Of a stretch of 64,000 bases of DNA, positions 17,599-26,721 are shown piece by piece. Position numbers and translations under genes: made by a program. Origin of the DNA: CAYSZB01 sp964435475 (lineage in GTDB: Bacteria; Chloroflexota; Anaerolineae; Anaerolineales; Anaerolineaceae); contig CAYSZB010000001.1 of the NCBI GenBank assembly GCA_964435475.1, positions 62,001 through 126,000 on the forward strand. Reading direction: 5' to 3'. How positions within the stretch are numbered: position 1 is the stretch's first letter; each line of letters begins with the position of its first letter. Under the pieces are notes generated by a model. It had not been told where the DNA came from. It saw only the letters and a program-made list of their open reading frames with translations, and searched no databases.

Positions 17599-18227
17599 AC
17601 ACCAAAGAACCCAAGAGAATATCGATCCCTATTTCTGATGAGGCCATCCGCGACCTGAAGAGCGGCGACTCGGTTTTGTTGAGTGGTGTGATGGTCACCG
17701 GGCGGGATACTGCGCATAAGTGGTTTATGGACTCCTTTATATCGAAAACCGTGCCTGTCAGCCTCGAGGACGAACAGGTCTACCAGGAGTTAAAGAAGAT
17801 CTTGAAGGGTGGTGTGATCTATCATTGTGGACCGGTGGTCAGCGGCTTGCAGGACAAGAATTACCGCTTTGTGGCAGCAGGTCCGACCACCAGTATCCGT
17901 GAAGAACCCTACCAGGGCAAGGTCATGGAGCACTTTGATATGCGCGCCGTGATCGGAAAAGGTGGCATGGGCCTGAAAACCCTCGCAGCTTGCCAAAAGA
18001 TCCCGGCTGTGTATTTCCATGCCATTGGCGGCGCAGCCTCTTTGATCGCTGAATCGGTCAAGAAAGTGCTGGGTGTCTATAAGTATGAGTTTGGCGTTCC
18101 CGAAGCCATCTGGGTCATCCAGGTTGAAGATTTCCCGGTGGTGGTCACCATGGATTCGCATGGCACCAGCCTGCATGAAGAAATAGAAAAGAGATCACAG
18201 GCAGCCCTCGAAAAGCTTCTGGCTTAA
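17595..18227 (+). CDS. Class I fumarase/tartrate dehydratase beta subunit
   Basis: 210 aa. The ATG at 17595 overlaps the alpha stop (ATGA), so the subunits are translationally coupled. Family elements: GDSVLLSGVMVTGRDTAHKW near the N-terminus, YHCGPVV and AAGPTTSIREEPY, then RAVIGKGGMG and YFHAIGGAASLIAESVKKV. This swivelling domain completes the active site with the Fe-S subunit. Confidence 0.92.
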   Translation: MNTKEPKRISIPISDEAIRDLKSGDSVLLSGVMVTGRDTAHKWFMDSFISKTVPVSLEDEQVYQELKKILKGGVIYHCGPVVSGLQDKNYRFVAAGPTTSIREEPYQGKVMEHFDMRAVIGKGGMGLKTLAACQKIPAVYFHAIGGAASLIAESVKKVLGVYKYEFGVPEAIWVIQVEDFPVVVTMDSHGTSLHEEIEKRSQAALEKLLA

Positions 18228-18386
18228 TAAATGACTACCAATTGGCCCGGGTTGAAAACCGGGTGCTGGGAGCATTAAAAATGAGTTGAAAACGGGTTTT
18301 GCCTGGTTCTGAAGATCAGTGCAAAGCCCGTAACCTTATGAAGTAAGGCAGAACAAAACCTTGTGATCGAATGTGAGGAATAAAAA

Positions 18387-19439
18387 ATGAGAGTAAAAAG
18401 AGAAGACCTTTTTGAGTGTGCCAAAATCCTGCTCGTTGCCGCGGGTGAATCGCCCGAGGGCGCGGAATTTGTTGCCGAGACTTTTTGCAAAGCGGATGCC
18501 AGGGGTATCACCACCCACGGGACATATCTTTTGAATCCCATTTTTCACCGTGTGGAAGCCAACCAGTTGACTCTGCCCACCAGAGCCACGGCAGTAATCG
18601 ACAATGCCGGGATTGCCGTTGTGGACGGTGGCGATGGGTTGGGTCCGGTGGCTGGCAAGCTGGCAGCCGACATTGCCATCCAGAAAGCGGAGCAATTTGG
18701 CATTGGCATGGTCCTCATCCGCAATACCAACAGCGTCGGTTCCCTGGCTTATTACACCGAGATGATCGCCCGGCACGACATGGTTGCCTTGATGAGCAGC
18801 AATGCAGCGCCATCCATGGCACCCTGGGGCGGAGCCGAACCCTTTACCGGCACCAACCCGATCGCTGTGGCAATTTATACCGGGCGCGACCTGCTTTTCT
18901 CGGCCGATATGGCAACCAGTATCGTGGCACGCGGCAAGATCCGCCAGGAAGCGCGCCGCGGCAACCAGATCCCGGCTGACTGGGCACTGGATGCGCAAGG
19001 TAATAAGACCACCGACCCCAATGAAGCCCTGAAGGGCACCTTGATGCCAATGGGTGGCCCCAAGGGATCTGCTTTAGCCCTGGCAGTGGATATCCTTTCG
19101 GGGATCATGGCTGGCGCAGAACACGCCCCGAATATTCGCAGCTTTCATGCCCTGGATGGAAAAACAGGTGTTGGCGCCTCCCTGGTCGCCATTGATATCA
19201 AGAAATTCATGGACCTGGATGAATTCAAACAGTCCATGGACGACTACATTACCACCTTGAAAGGCATGAAGAAAGCCGGCTTTGCCAAAGAGATCCTCCT
19301 GCCGGGTGAGTTGGAGTACAACCGCGAGGTGGAGTGCAGTAAGCTGGGTATTTCGCTGGATGACACAGCGGTCGAAGCTTTGAACCATATGCTGGCAAAA
19401 GCAGGTTCAATATTTCGGCTGGCAGCGATCAGCCAATAA
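18387..19439 (+). CDS. Malate/L-lactate dehydrogenase family (Ldh2/ComC-type) NAD(P)-dependent oxidoreductase
   Basis: 350 aa. Catalytic-region motif ARGITTHGTYLL (His near residue 48), then GFGI-like and NTNSVGSLAYY, SSNAAPSMAPWGG, GTNPIAVAI and GGPKGSALALAVDIL. This Rossmann-unrelated family oxidises 2-hydroxy acids such as malate, lactate, sulfolactate or ureidoglycolate. It is separated from the fumarase genes by 159 bp with a short CCCGG/CCGGG hairpin (18246-18263) but no T-run, so it may be part of the same operon. It could form oxaloacetate from malate or handle a 2-hydroxy acid specific to the pathway. Confidence 0.88.
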   Translation: MRVKREDLFECAKILLVAAGESPEGAEFVAETFCKADARGITTHGTYLLNPIFHRVEANQLTLPTRATAVIDNAGIAVVDGGDGLGPVAGKLAADIAIQKAEQFGIGMVLIRNTNSVGSLAYYTEMIARHDMVALMSSNAAPSMAPWGGAEPFTGTNPIAVAIYTGRDLLFSADMATSIVARGKIRQEARRGNQIPADWALDAQGNKTTDPNEALKGTLMPMGGPKGSALALAVDILSGIMAGAEHAPNIRSFHALDGKTGVGASLVAIDIKKFMDLDEFKQSMDDYITTLKGMKKAGFAKEILLPGELEYNREVECSKLGISLDDTAVEALNHMLAKAGSIFRLAAISQ

Positions 19440-19501
19440 CCCTGGAATTAACGCGAGCGAAATTCCGAACCTTCTCATGACAGGTCAATAGTTAAAACAC
19501 A

Positions 19502-19529
19502 AGGAGGCTAACGAACACGTTGACCTCCT
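19502..19529. terminator. Terminator hairpin between Ldh2-type gene and convergent IclR gene
   Basis: AGGAGG (19502-19507) pairs with CCTCCT (19524-19529), with further inner AACG/CGTT pairing, followed by GATTTTTAATTTT on the + strand. Confidence 0.7.
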
Positions 19530-19554
19530 GATTTTTAATTTTAGATTCTTACTA

Positions 19555-20325
19555 CTAACCTGGGTAACCCAAACGCCGTGATATTTCCCGGGTGGTCTGC
19601 AGTAATACTGGGATGATCTCTGCCATGTGTTCATTGGTCAGGCGGCTGACCGGACCCGGGATGCTTAAAGAACCGACCATCTTCTTTTGTTGGTCAAAAA
19701 TGGGTGCGGCAACCGCCCGAACGCCCAGTTCCATTTCCTGCTCGTCAAAAGCATAGCCTGTGGACAGGACCTTATTTAACTCATTGCGCAGTCCTTCCGG
19801 ATTCGTATTGGTGTGGGCAGTGTATTGGTGCCTGGGTTCAAGCAGGTATTCTTCAAGCCTGTCTGGTGTAAAGTGTGCCAGGAACAGTTTGCCGCCCGCG
19901 GTACAGTAAGCCGGCAGTTTCTTGCCGACTGTTGCGGCGATGGTCAGGGTGTGGCTGCTGGGGATCATTTCGACGCACAGTACCATGTTCTGGTCCATGA
20001 TGCTCAGGTCAACCGTCTCATCGATGCTTTCAGACAGTTGCCTGATCAGGGGCAGTGCTTCACGGCGCAAATTGATCCTGCGCAGCACTTTGGAACCAAG
20101 ATCAAGGCACTGCATTCCTAATTTATACTGGGAACCATTGGTTGATCGTTCAATAAAGCCGTATTTGAGCAGTGTTGTCAAAATGCGGTGGGTGGTTGCT
20201 TTATGCAGACCAACCGCTTCAGCGATTTCAGACACGCCGCGTTCGGGGTGGTCGTCATCGAAGCAGTTCAGTATTTGCAGGGCACGTTCAACAGCCCTGA
20301 CGTTATATTCCTCGCCATCTTTCAT
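19555..20325 (-). CDS. IclR-family transcriptional regulator (first copy)
   Basis: 256 aa. The N-terminal winged helix-turn-helix reads GVSEIAEAVGLHKATTHRIL, followed by the linker helix and the IclR effector domain (YCTAGGKLFLAH, GYAFDEQEMELGVRAVAAPI). It probably regulates the adjacent catabolic operons in response to a pathway acid. Its own promoter (20441-20469) carries a TTCAC-N4-TGAAA palindrome right after the -10, which fits autorepression. Confidence 0.92.
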   Translation of the reverse strand: MKDGEEYNVRAVERALQILNCFDDDHPERGVSEIAEAVGLHKATTHRILTTLLKYGFIERSTNGSQYKLGMQCLDLGSKVLRRINLRREALPLIRQLSESIDETVDLSIMDQNMVLCVEMIPSSHTLTIAATVGKKLPAYCTAGGKLFLAHFTPDRLEEYLLEPRHQYTAHTNTNPEGLRNELNKVLSTGYAFDEQEMELGVRAVAAPIFDQQKKMVGSLSIPGPVSRLTNEHMAEIIPVLLQTTREISRRLGYPG

Positions 20326-20423
20326 GTTTAAACCCTGCCTATATAAAATTTGTCTTTTTCAATTTTCTACAAATCCACAGGTCATGTCAAAAAGCTGCCG
20401 CTTGTTTCATTAAGCAATACCAT

Positions 20424-20438
20424 GTTTCAATATGTGAA
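20424..20438 (-). promoter_or_regulatory. Candidate IclR-type operator, site B
   Basis: Read on the - strand: TTCAC-ATAT-TGAAAC, the same pattern as site A (12140-12154). It lies just downstream of the -10 of the first iclR gene and would cover the transcript start. Confidence 0.6.
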
Positions 20439-20440
20439 AT

Positions 20441-20469
20441 ATTATACCACCTCTGATCAAAATCATCAA
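20441..20469 (-). promoter_or_regulatory. Strong candidate promoter of the first iclR gene
   Basis: On the - strand TTGATG (20464-20469), a 17-bp spacer, and TATAAT (20441-20446) preceded by TGG, a consensus extended -10. Confidence 0.7.
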
Positions 20470-20559
20470 CTCTGGTATGGTGATCCCTGAGAGCAATAGG
20501 AGTTTTTTGTTGATTTCAATTTACCAGTAAACAGGTCGCTCTCAGTCTGGTTGTCTAAG

Positions 20560-21327
20560 CTAACGAATTTGACTGCTTTGCGCAATTTCCCGTGAGATGT
20601 TCCTGGCAGCCTCAGCCACCGAAGGCCCGATGGAGACCATTCTTTCCACCGGTAGGCGGTAAGCCGGACCGGCAACCGCGATCGACGCAATTGCCGCCTT
20701 GTGCTTGTCTAAAATCGGCGCAGCAACGGCGTTGATGCCGTCTTCAAACTCCTGCTCGGAATAGGCAAAGCCGCGCTCCCGCACAAGGTCCATGATATGG
20801 TAGGCGACAGAGCTGTCTCGAATGGTGTAGGAGGTATATTGCGGCAGGTCCTGGCTCAGGACCTGCTGGATAAAGCTGTCACTTGAGTATGCCATGACCA
20901 CTTTGCCGGAAGCTGTACAAAATACCGGCAGGCGTTGTCCGGGTTTTGCTGCCAGTTTGACCGATTGGGGGCTTTCCAGGACGTCAATATAAACCATGTC
21001 CAGGTCGTCCAGGACCGAGAGGGTGATCGTCTCGCGGTGCATGTCGTTCAGGTTTTTCATATGCGGGGAGGCAATCTGACGCAGCCCGTTCCGATCCAGG
21101 GTGAGTGACGCTACTTGCAGCAGGCTGTTGCCAGGTTGATACCTGCTGGTTATCGGGTCGCGCTGCACATATTTTTTGGCCTCAAGTGTAGCCAGCAGGC
21201 GGTGGACGGTACTTTTGTTCATGCCAGTTTTTTCTGCGATCTGGGTCATACTCAGATTGGTCGTGCTGTTTGTGAAACATGATAAGACGTCTAAAGCTCG
21301 TTCAACGGCGCGGATTGATTCGCTCAA
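20560..21327 (-). CDS. IclR-family transcriptional regulator (second copy)
   Basis: 255 aa, a paralogue of the gene at 19555-20325. Helix-turn-helix MTQIAEKTGMNKSTVHRLLA, then the effector domain (FCTASGKVVMAYS, RGFAYSEQEFEDGINAVAAPI, ASIAVAGPAYRLP). Two neighbouring IclR genes suggest two effector signals or a heteromeric control of the same regulon. A - strand TATACT (21368-21373) serves as a possible -10, and the palindrome at 21392-21408 would overlap its -35. Confidence 0.92.
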   Translation of the reverse strand: MSESIRAVERALDVLSCFTNSTTNLSMTQIAEKTGMNKSTVHRLLATLEAKKYVQRDPITSRYQPGNSLLQVASLTLDRNGLRQIASPHMKNLNDMHRETITLSVLDDLDMVYIDVLESPQSVKLAAKPGQRLPVFCTASGKVVMAYSSDSFIQQVLSQDLPQYTSYTIRDSSVAYHIMDLVRERGFAYSEQEFEDGINAVAAPILDKHKAAIASIAVAGPAYRLPVERMVSIGPSVAEAARNISREIAQSSQIR

Positions 21328-21391
21328 AGTGGGTCCTCTTGTTAATTTGATTAATTATTCTCGGTTAAGTATACAATAAAAAATGGCTGAA

Positions 21392-21408
21392 ATTTCACTA
21401 GGTGAAAT
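21392..21408. promoter_or_regulatory. Candidate IclR-type operator, site C
   Basis: Perfect inverted repeat ATTTCAC-TAG-GTGAAAT, which contains TTCAC-N4-TGAAA on both strands. It lies 65 bp upstream of the second iclR gene. Confidence 0.6.
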
Positions 21409-21525
21409 CGATTCTGACCTCTGGCGGGCAAATTCCCTTCATTTTCACCTATTCTCAAAGACATACCCGGCGCTCTCAGGTCCAAGATTTTCAGGTTTCC
21501 ACTATTCTTAAAATTTTTCCAACTT

Positions 21526-21556
21526 TTGCCATTTACCTGGATGCCCGTGCTATACT
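21526..21556 (+). promoter_or_regulatory. Candidate promoter of dnaE
   Basis: TTGCCA (21526-21531), a 19-bp spacer, and TATACT (21551-21556) with TGC directly before it (extended -10). It implies a leader of about 27 nt before the ATG at 21590. Confidence 0.55.
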
Positions 21557-21589
21557 AGTCCCTACCTGTTGGGAGATTATTTACTGACC

Positions 21590-24500
21590 ATGTCATTTGT
21601 TCACCTGCACCTGCATTCGACCTACTCGATCCTCGATGGATTCTGTAATATCAAGGACCTGGTCGGGCGGGTGAAAGAGTTGGACATGCCCGCTGTGGCT
21701 TTGACCGATCACGGCACCATGTTTGGCATGGTTGAATTCCACGATACCGCCCGCAAAGAGGGCATCAAACCCATTTTAGGCCTTGAGACCTACATTGCGC
21801 CGCGCAGTATGCGTGACAGGGATGTCCATCGTGATAAACGTGCTTTCCATCTTGTACTGTTGGCCGAAAACCTGGTGGGTTACCAGAACCTGCTGAAGAT
21901 CGCCACCGCCAGCCAGTTGGATGGTTTCTACTACGTTCCACGCATTGACCACGAATTCCTCGCCGCACATTCCGAAGGACTGATAGCTTCCTCGGCCTGC
22001 CTTTCAGGTGAGATCCAACGGGCGATCATTGATCATGATTTTGCCAGGGCTGAACGCAACCTAGCCTGGTATCTGGATCTTTTTGGCCGTGAGCGTTTCT
22101 TCATGGAACTGCAAAGCCATGATCTTGAAGACCTGCCGTTGGTCAACCGCACACTGATCGAATTTTCAAAACGTTTCAATGCGCAATTGATCGCCACCAA
22201 CGATGTCCATTACGTCAGGCAGGAAGACTGGGTTTACCAGGACATACTGCTGGCTCTGCAGACGGGAAAACTACTCAGCGATACCGACCGCATGAAAATG
22301 TCAGGACCAACCTATTACCTGCGCAGCCCGCAGGAGATGATGGCCCTTTTCCCCGACCAGCCGCAAGCCATTTCCAACACCCTGGCCGTAGCTGAAATGT
22401 GCGATGTCAACCTCACGACTGATGGCTACCATCTGCCGCTTTTCGAGGTTCCGCAGGGCTACACACCTGAAACATACCTGCGCCACCTGTGCGAAACAGG
22501 TCTTGAGCATCGCTACCACGAGCACCAGGATGACCCCGCAATCCGCAATCGCCTGGACCAGGAACTGGCTGTCATCCACGAGATGGGCTTTGATGCTTAT
22601 TTTCTGATCGTCTGGGACCTGTGCAAGCATGCCAAAGAGGAAGGCATCTGGTACAACGCCAGGGGTTCAGCTGCCGGTTCGCTGGTCGGCTATGCCCTGG
22701 ATATCACCCTGGTCGACCCGATCGAACACAACCTGATCTTTGAGCGCTTTCTCAACACCGGTCGCATCAGCATGCCCGATATCGACATGGATTTCCAGGA
22801 TGACCGGCGGGCAGATATCATGGAATATTGCTGTCGCAAGTACGGTTCAGATAAGGTCTCGCAGATCATCACCTTCAATACCATGGGTGCCAAAGCGGCC
22901 ATTCGCGATGTTGGTCGGGTTATGGATATTCCCCTGCCTGAGGTTGACCGCGTTGCCAAGATGATCCCGGGTATTCCCGGAAAACCAACCACCATCCAGG
23001 AAATGTTGAATGAGTCCAAGGATCTCAAGCAGTCCTACGACTCAACCCCTTACATAAAAAAGTTGATAGATACCGCCAGCAGGATGGAAGGCACAGTGCG
23101 CAGCGTGGGCACCCATGCCGCCGGGGTGATCATCACTGATAAACCAATCACCGATTACATCCCGCTGCACCGCCCAACCAACCAGGATGACAACCTGCCC
23201 ATCAAGACTGTTGCCCAATATGAGATGGCGATCGTTGATCACCTGGGCTTGTTGAAGGTCGACTTCCTGGGCCTTGTCACGCTGACCATCATGAATAAAT
23301 GCTGCCAGTTCATCCATGAACGACATGGCAAGCTGTATGACCTGGATTCGATCCCCACCAATGATCCGGCTGTGCTGGAATATCTCTCCCAGGGGCACAC
23401 CTCTGGCGTCTTCCAACTGGAAGGCACGGGCATGACCCGCTACATTAAAGAGATGAAACCGACTGACCTGGCGCATGTTATTGCCATGATCGCCCTCTTC
23501 CGCCCTGGACCAATGGAATTCATCCCGGATTATATTGACCGAATGCATGGCAAGAAACCGATCACCTACCGCCATGACCGCATGGAAAAGATCTTTAAAG
23601 ATACTTTTGGCATCCCGGTATACCAGGAGCAGATCATGCAAGCCGCCATGGAACTGGCGGGGTATTCGCCCAGTGATTCGGATGACCTGCGCAGTGCCAT
23701 CGCCAAGAAAAAGGAAGAAAAGGTAGAAAAGCACCGCAAGCAATTCATCCATGGCGCCCAGGAACAGGGACTTGATCGTAAAGTGGCGGAAGAGATCTTC
23801 ACCGATTGGGAAAACTTTGCCCGCTATGGCTTTAACAAAAGTCATGCCGCGGATTATGGCGTGATCGCCATGAAAACCGGCTACCTGAAACTGAACTACC
23901 CGGCCGAATTTATGACCGCCTTATTATCGGCATGGAAGAACGATGCCTCCAAGGTCAGCCAGTACATCCAGGAGTGCCGGGCCCTGAACATTGATGTTTT
24001 ACCTCCCGATGTCAATACCAGTGGCTATGATTTCCAGATCGAGGATCGGTCGGATGGCAGTACTGCGATCCGCTTTGGGCTGGGAGGCATCAAGAATGTG
24101 GGTCAGAACCCGGTCAACCTGATCCTGGATGCGCGCAAACATGGTCCCTTTAAAGACCTAGGCGATTTCACAAGGCGGGTGGATATGCGCCAGATGGGCA
24201 GTCGACCCCTGGAATGCCTGATCAAGGTGGGGGCATTGAATGCTTTTGGAACACGAAAAGCACTCTTGCAGGCCAAGGACAAGCTGATCGCTGTGAGCAC
24301 CAGCTACTTTAAAGCGGTTGAAGTCGGGCAGATGATGCTTTTTGGTGCGTCACAGGTCACGGCAGATGAGGTTGAAATTGAAGAGGTTGGGGATGTCAAC
24401 CCGCGCGACCAGTTGGACTGGGAAAAGGAATTGATGGGACTGTATATCAGCGACCATCCCATGAACGCCTATATGGCTGCAGTAAGGGATCGTGTGACCA

Positions 24501-25324
24501 ACCTGTCGAACGAGCTTCCTGACGTGGAACACGAAACCCGGGTTATTGTAGCCGGCATGGTGAACAGGTTCAGGCCCATGATGACCAAAAAGAACCGTGA
24601 AATGGGATTTGTTACCATTGAAGATATTTCCGGGCAGATCGATCTGGTTTTGTTCCCGACCACTTGGGATAAGTTCCACCATCTGGTGGATGTGGATAAC
24701 CTGTTGATCGTTGCCGGGAAGGCAGACCTGCAAAGGGGCGAACCGAAGGTGCTGGTGGATGATATTCAATTCGTGGATATCAACAACCTGCAGAACCTGG
24801 TCAAAGGCCCTGTTAATAATCAAATGCAGGATAGGCTCCTGGGGGCTTACCTGCCGGATATTGACATGCTTTCGAGCCTGGTTAATGGCAAAGATCTCGA
24901 AAACGATGAGGCAGTCAGTTGGGAAGAGGTGGTTCCTGTAAGCGAGGAACCTGTTGAACCCCCCGGGTTTTTGGATGAGAGCATCCCTGCCGAAAGTACT
25001 GATCCAGAGTCTTATATACTGGTCAAGAATACGCGCCGGGAAGTGGTTGCACCAGTCAAGGTGGAGCCATTACAAAAATTGATCGTCACCCTGGTCTCCT
25101 GTGGAAGCAAGGATCGCGACAAGAATCGCATGAAGAGAGTGCATGGGATCCTCTTATCCAGCCCCGGGAGCGATCATTTTGCCTACCAGGTATATGAAAA
25201 CGGCCGTTATTACCTGTTGGAGTTTCCCAGCAATACGACCGGCATCAATGATAATCTTTTGAAAATGCTAAAGAAAATGGTGGGCGAGGAAAATATCGAG
25301 GTCATGCCTCTGGGCATTGACTAG
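21590..25324 (+). CDS. dnaE: DNA polymerase III alpha subunit (replicative polymerase)
   Basis: 1244 aa from the ATG at 21590; an in-frame TTG 21 bp upstream would lie almost on the predicted transcript start, so I prefer the ATG. Domains in order: PHP domain (HLHLHSTYSILDG at residue 5; TDHGTMFG; NDVHYV), polymerase palm with catalytic aspartates in MPDIDMDFQDD (near residues 394-404) and VDFLGLVTL (near 556), helix-hairpin-helix region, and an OB-fold domain (VIVAGMVNRFRPM, FVTIEDISGQIDLVLFP near residue 1010). Most PHP metal-site motifs appear intact, so the domain may be active. It synthesises DNA in the replisome. A divergent IclR gene lies upstream. Confidence 0.97.
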   Translation: MSFVHLHLHSTYSILDGFCNIKDLVGRVKELDMPAVALTDHGTMFGMVEFHDTARKEGIKPILGLETYIAPRSMRDRDVHRDKRAFHLVLLAENLVGYQNLLKIATASQLDGFYYVPRIDHEFLAAHSEGLIASSACLSGEIQRAIIDHDFARAERNLAWYLDLFGRERFFMELQSHDLEDLPLVNRTLIEFSKRFNAQLIATNDVHYVRQEDWVYQDILLALQTGKLLSDTDRMKMSGPTYYLRSPQEMMALFPDQPQAISNTLAVAEMCDVNLTTDGYHLPLFEVPQGYTPETYLRHLCETGLEHRYHEHQDDPAIRNRLDQELAVIHEMGFDAYFLIVWDLCKHAKEEGIWYNARGSAAGSLVGYALDITLVDPIEHNLIFERFLNTGRISMPDIDMDFQDDRRADIMEYCCRKYGSDKVSQIITFNTMGAKAAIRDVGRVMDIPLPEVDRVAKMIPGIPGKPTTIQEMLNESKDLKQSYDSTPYIKKLIDTASRMEGTVRSVGTHAAGVIITDKPITDYIPLHRPTNQDDNLPIKTVAQYEMAIVDHLGLLKVDFLGLVTLTIMNKCCQFIHERHGKLYDLDSIPTNDPAVLEYLSQGHTSGVFQLEGTGMTRYIKEMKPTDLAHVIAMIALFRPGPMEFIPDYIDRMHGKKPITYRHDRMEKIFKDTFGIPVYQEQIMQAAMELAGYSPSDSDDLRSAIAKKKEEKVEKHRKQFIHGAQEQGLDRKVAEEIFTDWENFARYGFNKSHAADYGVIAMKTGYLKLNYPAEFMTALLSAWKNDASKVSQYIQECRALNIDVLPPDVNTSGYDFQIEDRSDGSTAIRFGLGGIKNVGQNPVNLILDARKHGPFKDLGDFTRRVDMRQMGSRPLECLIKVGALNAFGTRKALLQAKDKLIAVSTSYFKAVEVGQMMLFGASQVTADEVEIEEVGDVNPRDQLDWEKELMGLYISDHPMNAYMAAVRDRVTNLSNELPDVEHETRVIVAGMVNRFRPMMTKKNREMGFVTIEDISGQIDLVLFPTTWDKFHHLVDVDNLLIVAGKADLQRGEPKVLVDDIQFVDINNLQNLVKGPVNNQMQDRLLGAYLPDIDMLSSLVNGKDLENDEAVSWEEVVPVSEEPVEPPGFLDESIPAESTDPESYILVKNTRREVVAPVKVEPLQKLIVTLVSCGSKDRDKNRMKRVHGILLSSPGSDHFAYQVYENGRYYLLEFPSNTTGINDNLLKMLKKMVGEENIEVMPLGID

Positions 25325-25416
25325 ATCGGTTATTAGGAAAAAAATAATGTGGGGAAAGTATATCTGGTAGAATTTAACCAGAAAATCAACGACCTGCCAA
25401 CAAGGAGCAACTTAGT

Positions 25417-25944
25417 ATGGATGAAATAGACCTGGAACTGCAACCGACAAAGGTGATCACGGTGGATGCTATCGGGAAACCGGGTGAACGCGTTTTTTAT
25501 CTTCAAGGGCGGACGGATGAGCAGGTGGTGACTTTATTGGTTGAGAAGATCCACGTCCAGACCCTCGTGATGGGCATTGAGCAGTTCATGGCTGAGTTGC
25601 TTAAGAAGGTTCCTGATCTTGCCGCTGCCTCCAGTGCTTATGATGAAAACGAGATGAAGATCCTGCCGCCGGTCGACCCATTGTTCCGGGTGGGTGACCT
25701 GAGCATGGGTTATGACATTGAAAACGACCTGATCGTTGTGATTGCCCATGAGGACCTGAGCGGTGTGTCAGAAGACGAAAAAATGAGTGTGGTCAGGTTC
25801 TGGTGCACCCGTTCGCAGGTGCTTGCACTTGCCAAATGGGGCGCCGAGGTGCTCAGCAAGGGCAGACCCACCTGGCCTTCATCCGGCGAACCGATCCTGC
25901 CCATTGATCAGTTTTCGCCCAAGAATAATGGGCATAAACACTGA
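25417..25944 (+). CDS. DUF3090-family protein (TIGR03847-like)
   Basis: 175 aa. It matches my memory of a family shared by Actinobacteria and Chloroflexi: PGERVFYLQG near residue 27, VEKIHVQTLV, PLFRVGDLSMGYD, and FWCTRSQVLALAKWGAEVLSKGRP, followed by a P-x-C-x-x-C-type tail in many members that is absent here (ends PILPIDQFSPKN). Function unknown. It is 20 bp upstream of the kinase-fold gene at 25965, a pairing conserved in those phyla. TGGTAGAAT (25365-25373) is a possible extended -10. Confidence 0.8.
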   Translation: MDEIDLELQPTKVITVDAIGKPGERVFYLQGRTDEQVVTLLVEKIHVQTLVMGIEQFMAELLKKVPDLAAASSAYDENEMKILPPVDPLFRVGDLSMGYDIENDLIVVIAHEDLSGVSEDEKMSVVRFWCTRSQVLALAKWGAEVLSKGRPTWPSSGEPILPIDQFSPKNNGHKH

Positions 25945-25964
25945 TCGACTCCCTGGAAACATGG

Positions 25965-26687
25965 ATGGAGACTGCTGATTACCTGGAGATTTTGCATAAG
26001 GGGGGCATCACCATGCGCGGGCAGTTCATGTATGGTTCCAATTACACCTTTTTTGTCGATGTGGAATTCGGGGCTGAAAAATTGAAAGCGGTTTATAAGC
26101 CGCTGCGCGGTGAGCAGCTCTTGTGGGATTTTCCAGCGAAGTCTTTGGCGGGTAGGGAAGTGGCCGTCTGGATGGTCAGCCAGGCCTTGGGCTGGCATTT
26201 TGTTCCGCCAACTGTTCTGCGCAGGTCAAAGGCACCATTGGGCGCGGGTTCGCTGCAGTTGTTCATTGAGCATGATCCTGAACAGCACTACTTTACATTT
26301 GATGATGAAACAAAACAATCGCTCAGACCGGTGGTTTTATTTGACCTGGTCGTCAACAATGCGGACCGCAAGGGAGGACACCTGTTGATCGACCCGCCAG
26401 GTAAGCTATGGGCGATCGACCATGGGCTTTGTTTTCACGTCGAGGATAAGCTGCGCACTGTGATCTGGGACTTTGCCGGCGACCCCATCCCGCAGGAACT
26501 TTTATCCGACCTGGTGAGGTTCAAAGCGCAACTACAAGAGGATGAAACCTTAAGACATGATTTGCTTGATTATCTGAAGCAGGGCGAACTGGACGCAATA
26601 ACAAAAAGGATCGGGGTACTGGAGGAAAACAGCACTTTTCCCCAACCTTCCCGGGACCGCAGGGCGTTTCCCTGGCCGCCCGTTTAA
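25965..26687 (+). CDS. SCO1664-family protein with PI3/4-kinase-like fold
   Basis: 240 aa. The family (TIGR03843 as I recall it) has a kinase-like fold with weak similarity to phosphatidylinositol kinases. Visible elements are KAVYKPLRGEQLLWDFP (Lys of the nucleotide site), FDLVVNNADRKGGHLL (catalytic-loop-like Asp/Asn) and WAIDHGLCFH (metal-binding Asp). It is normally next to DUF3090 and a histidine-phosphatase gene; only the first is present here. Whether it is a protein or small-molecule kinase is unknown. Confidence 0.8.
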   Translation: METADYLEILHKGGITMRGQFMYGSNYTFFVDVEFGAEKLKAVYKPLRGEQLLWDFPAKSLAGREVAVWMVSQALGWHFVPPTVLRRSKAPLGAGSLQLFIEHDPEQHYFTFDDETKQSLRPVVLFDLVVNNADRKGGHLLIDPPGKLWAIDHGLCFHVEDKLRTVIWDFAGDPIPQELLSDLVRFKAQLQEDETLRHDLLDYLKQGELDAITKRIGVLEENSTFPQPSRDRRAFPWPPV

Positions 26688-26721
26688 GGCAAGGTAAGGC
26701 AAAAAAGAATGGAGTAGAAGA

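Noticed and set aside
16726..18227. Calling the two subunits specifically L-tartrate dehydratase
   Set aside because: Fumarase and tartrate dehydratase of this class cannot be separated by the motifs visible here; either name fits, so both are given.
18246..18263. Short hairpin after the fumarase beta gene considered as a terminator
   Set aside because: Only a 5-bp stem and no T-run; too weak to separate the Ldh2-type gene from the operon.
23042..23845. 267-aa open frame on the - strand inside dnaE
   Set aside because: It lies entirely within the polymerase domain of dnaE on the other strand and has no protein signature.
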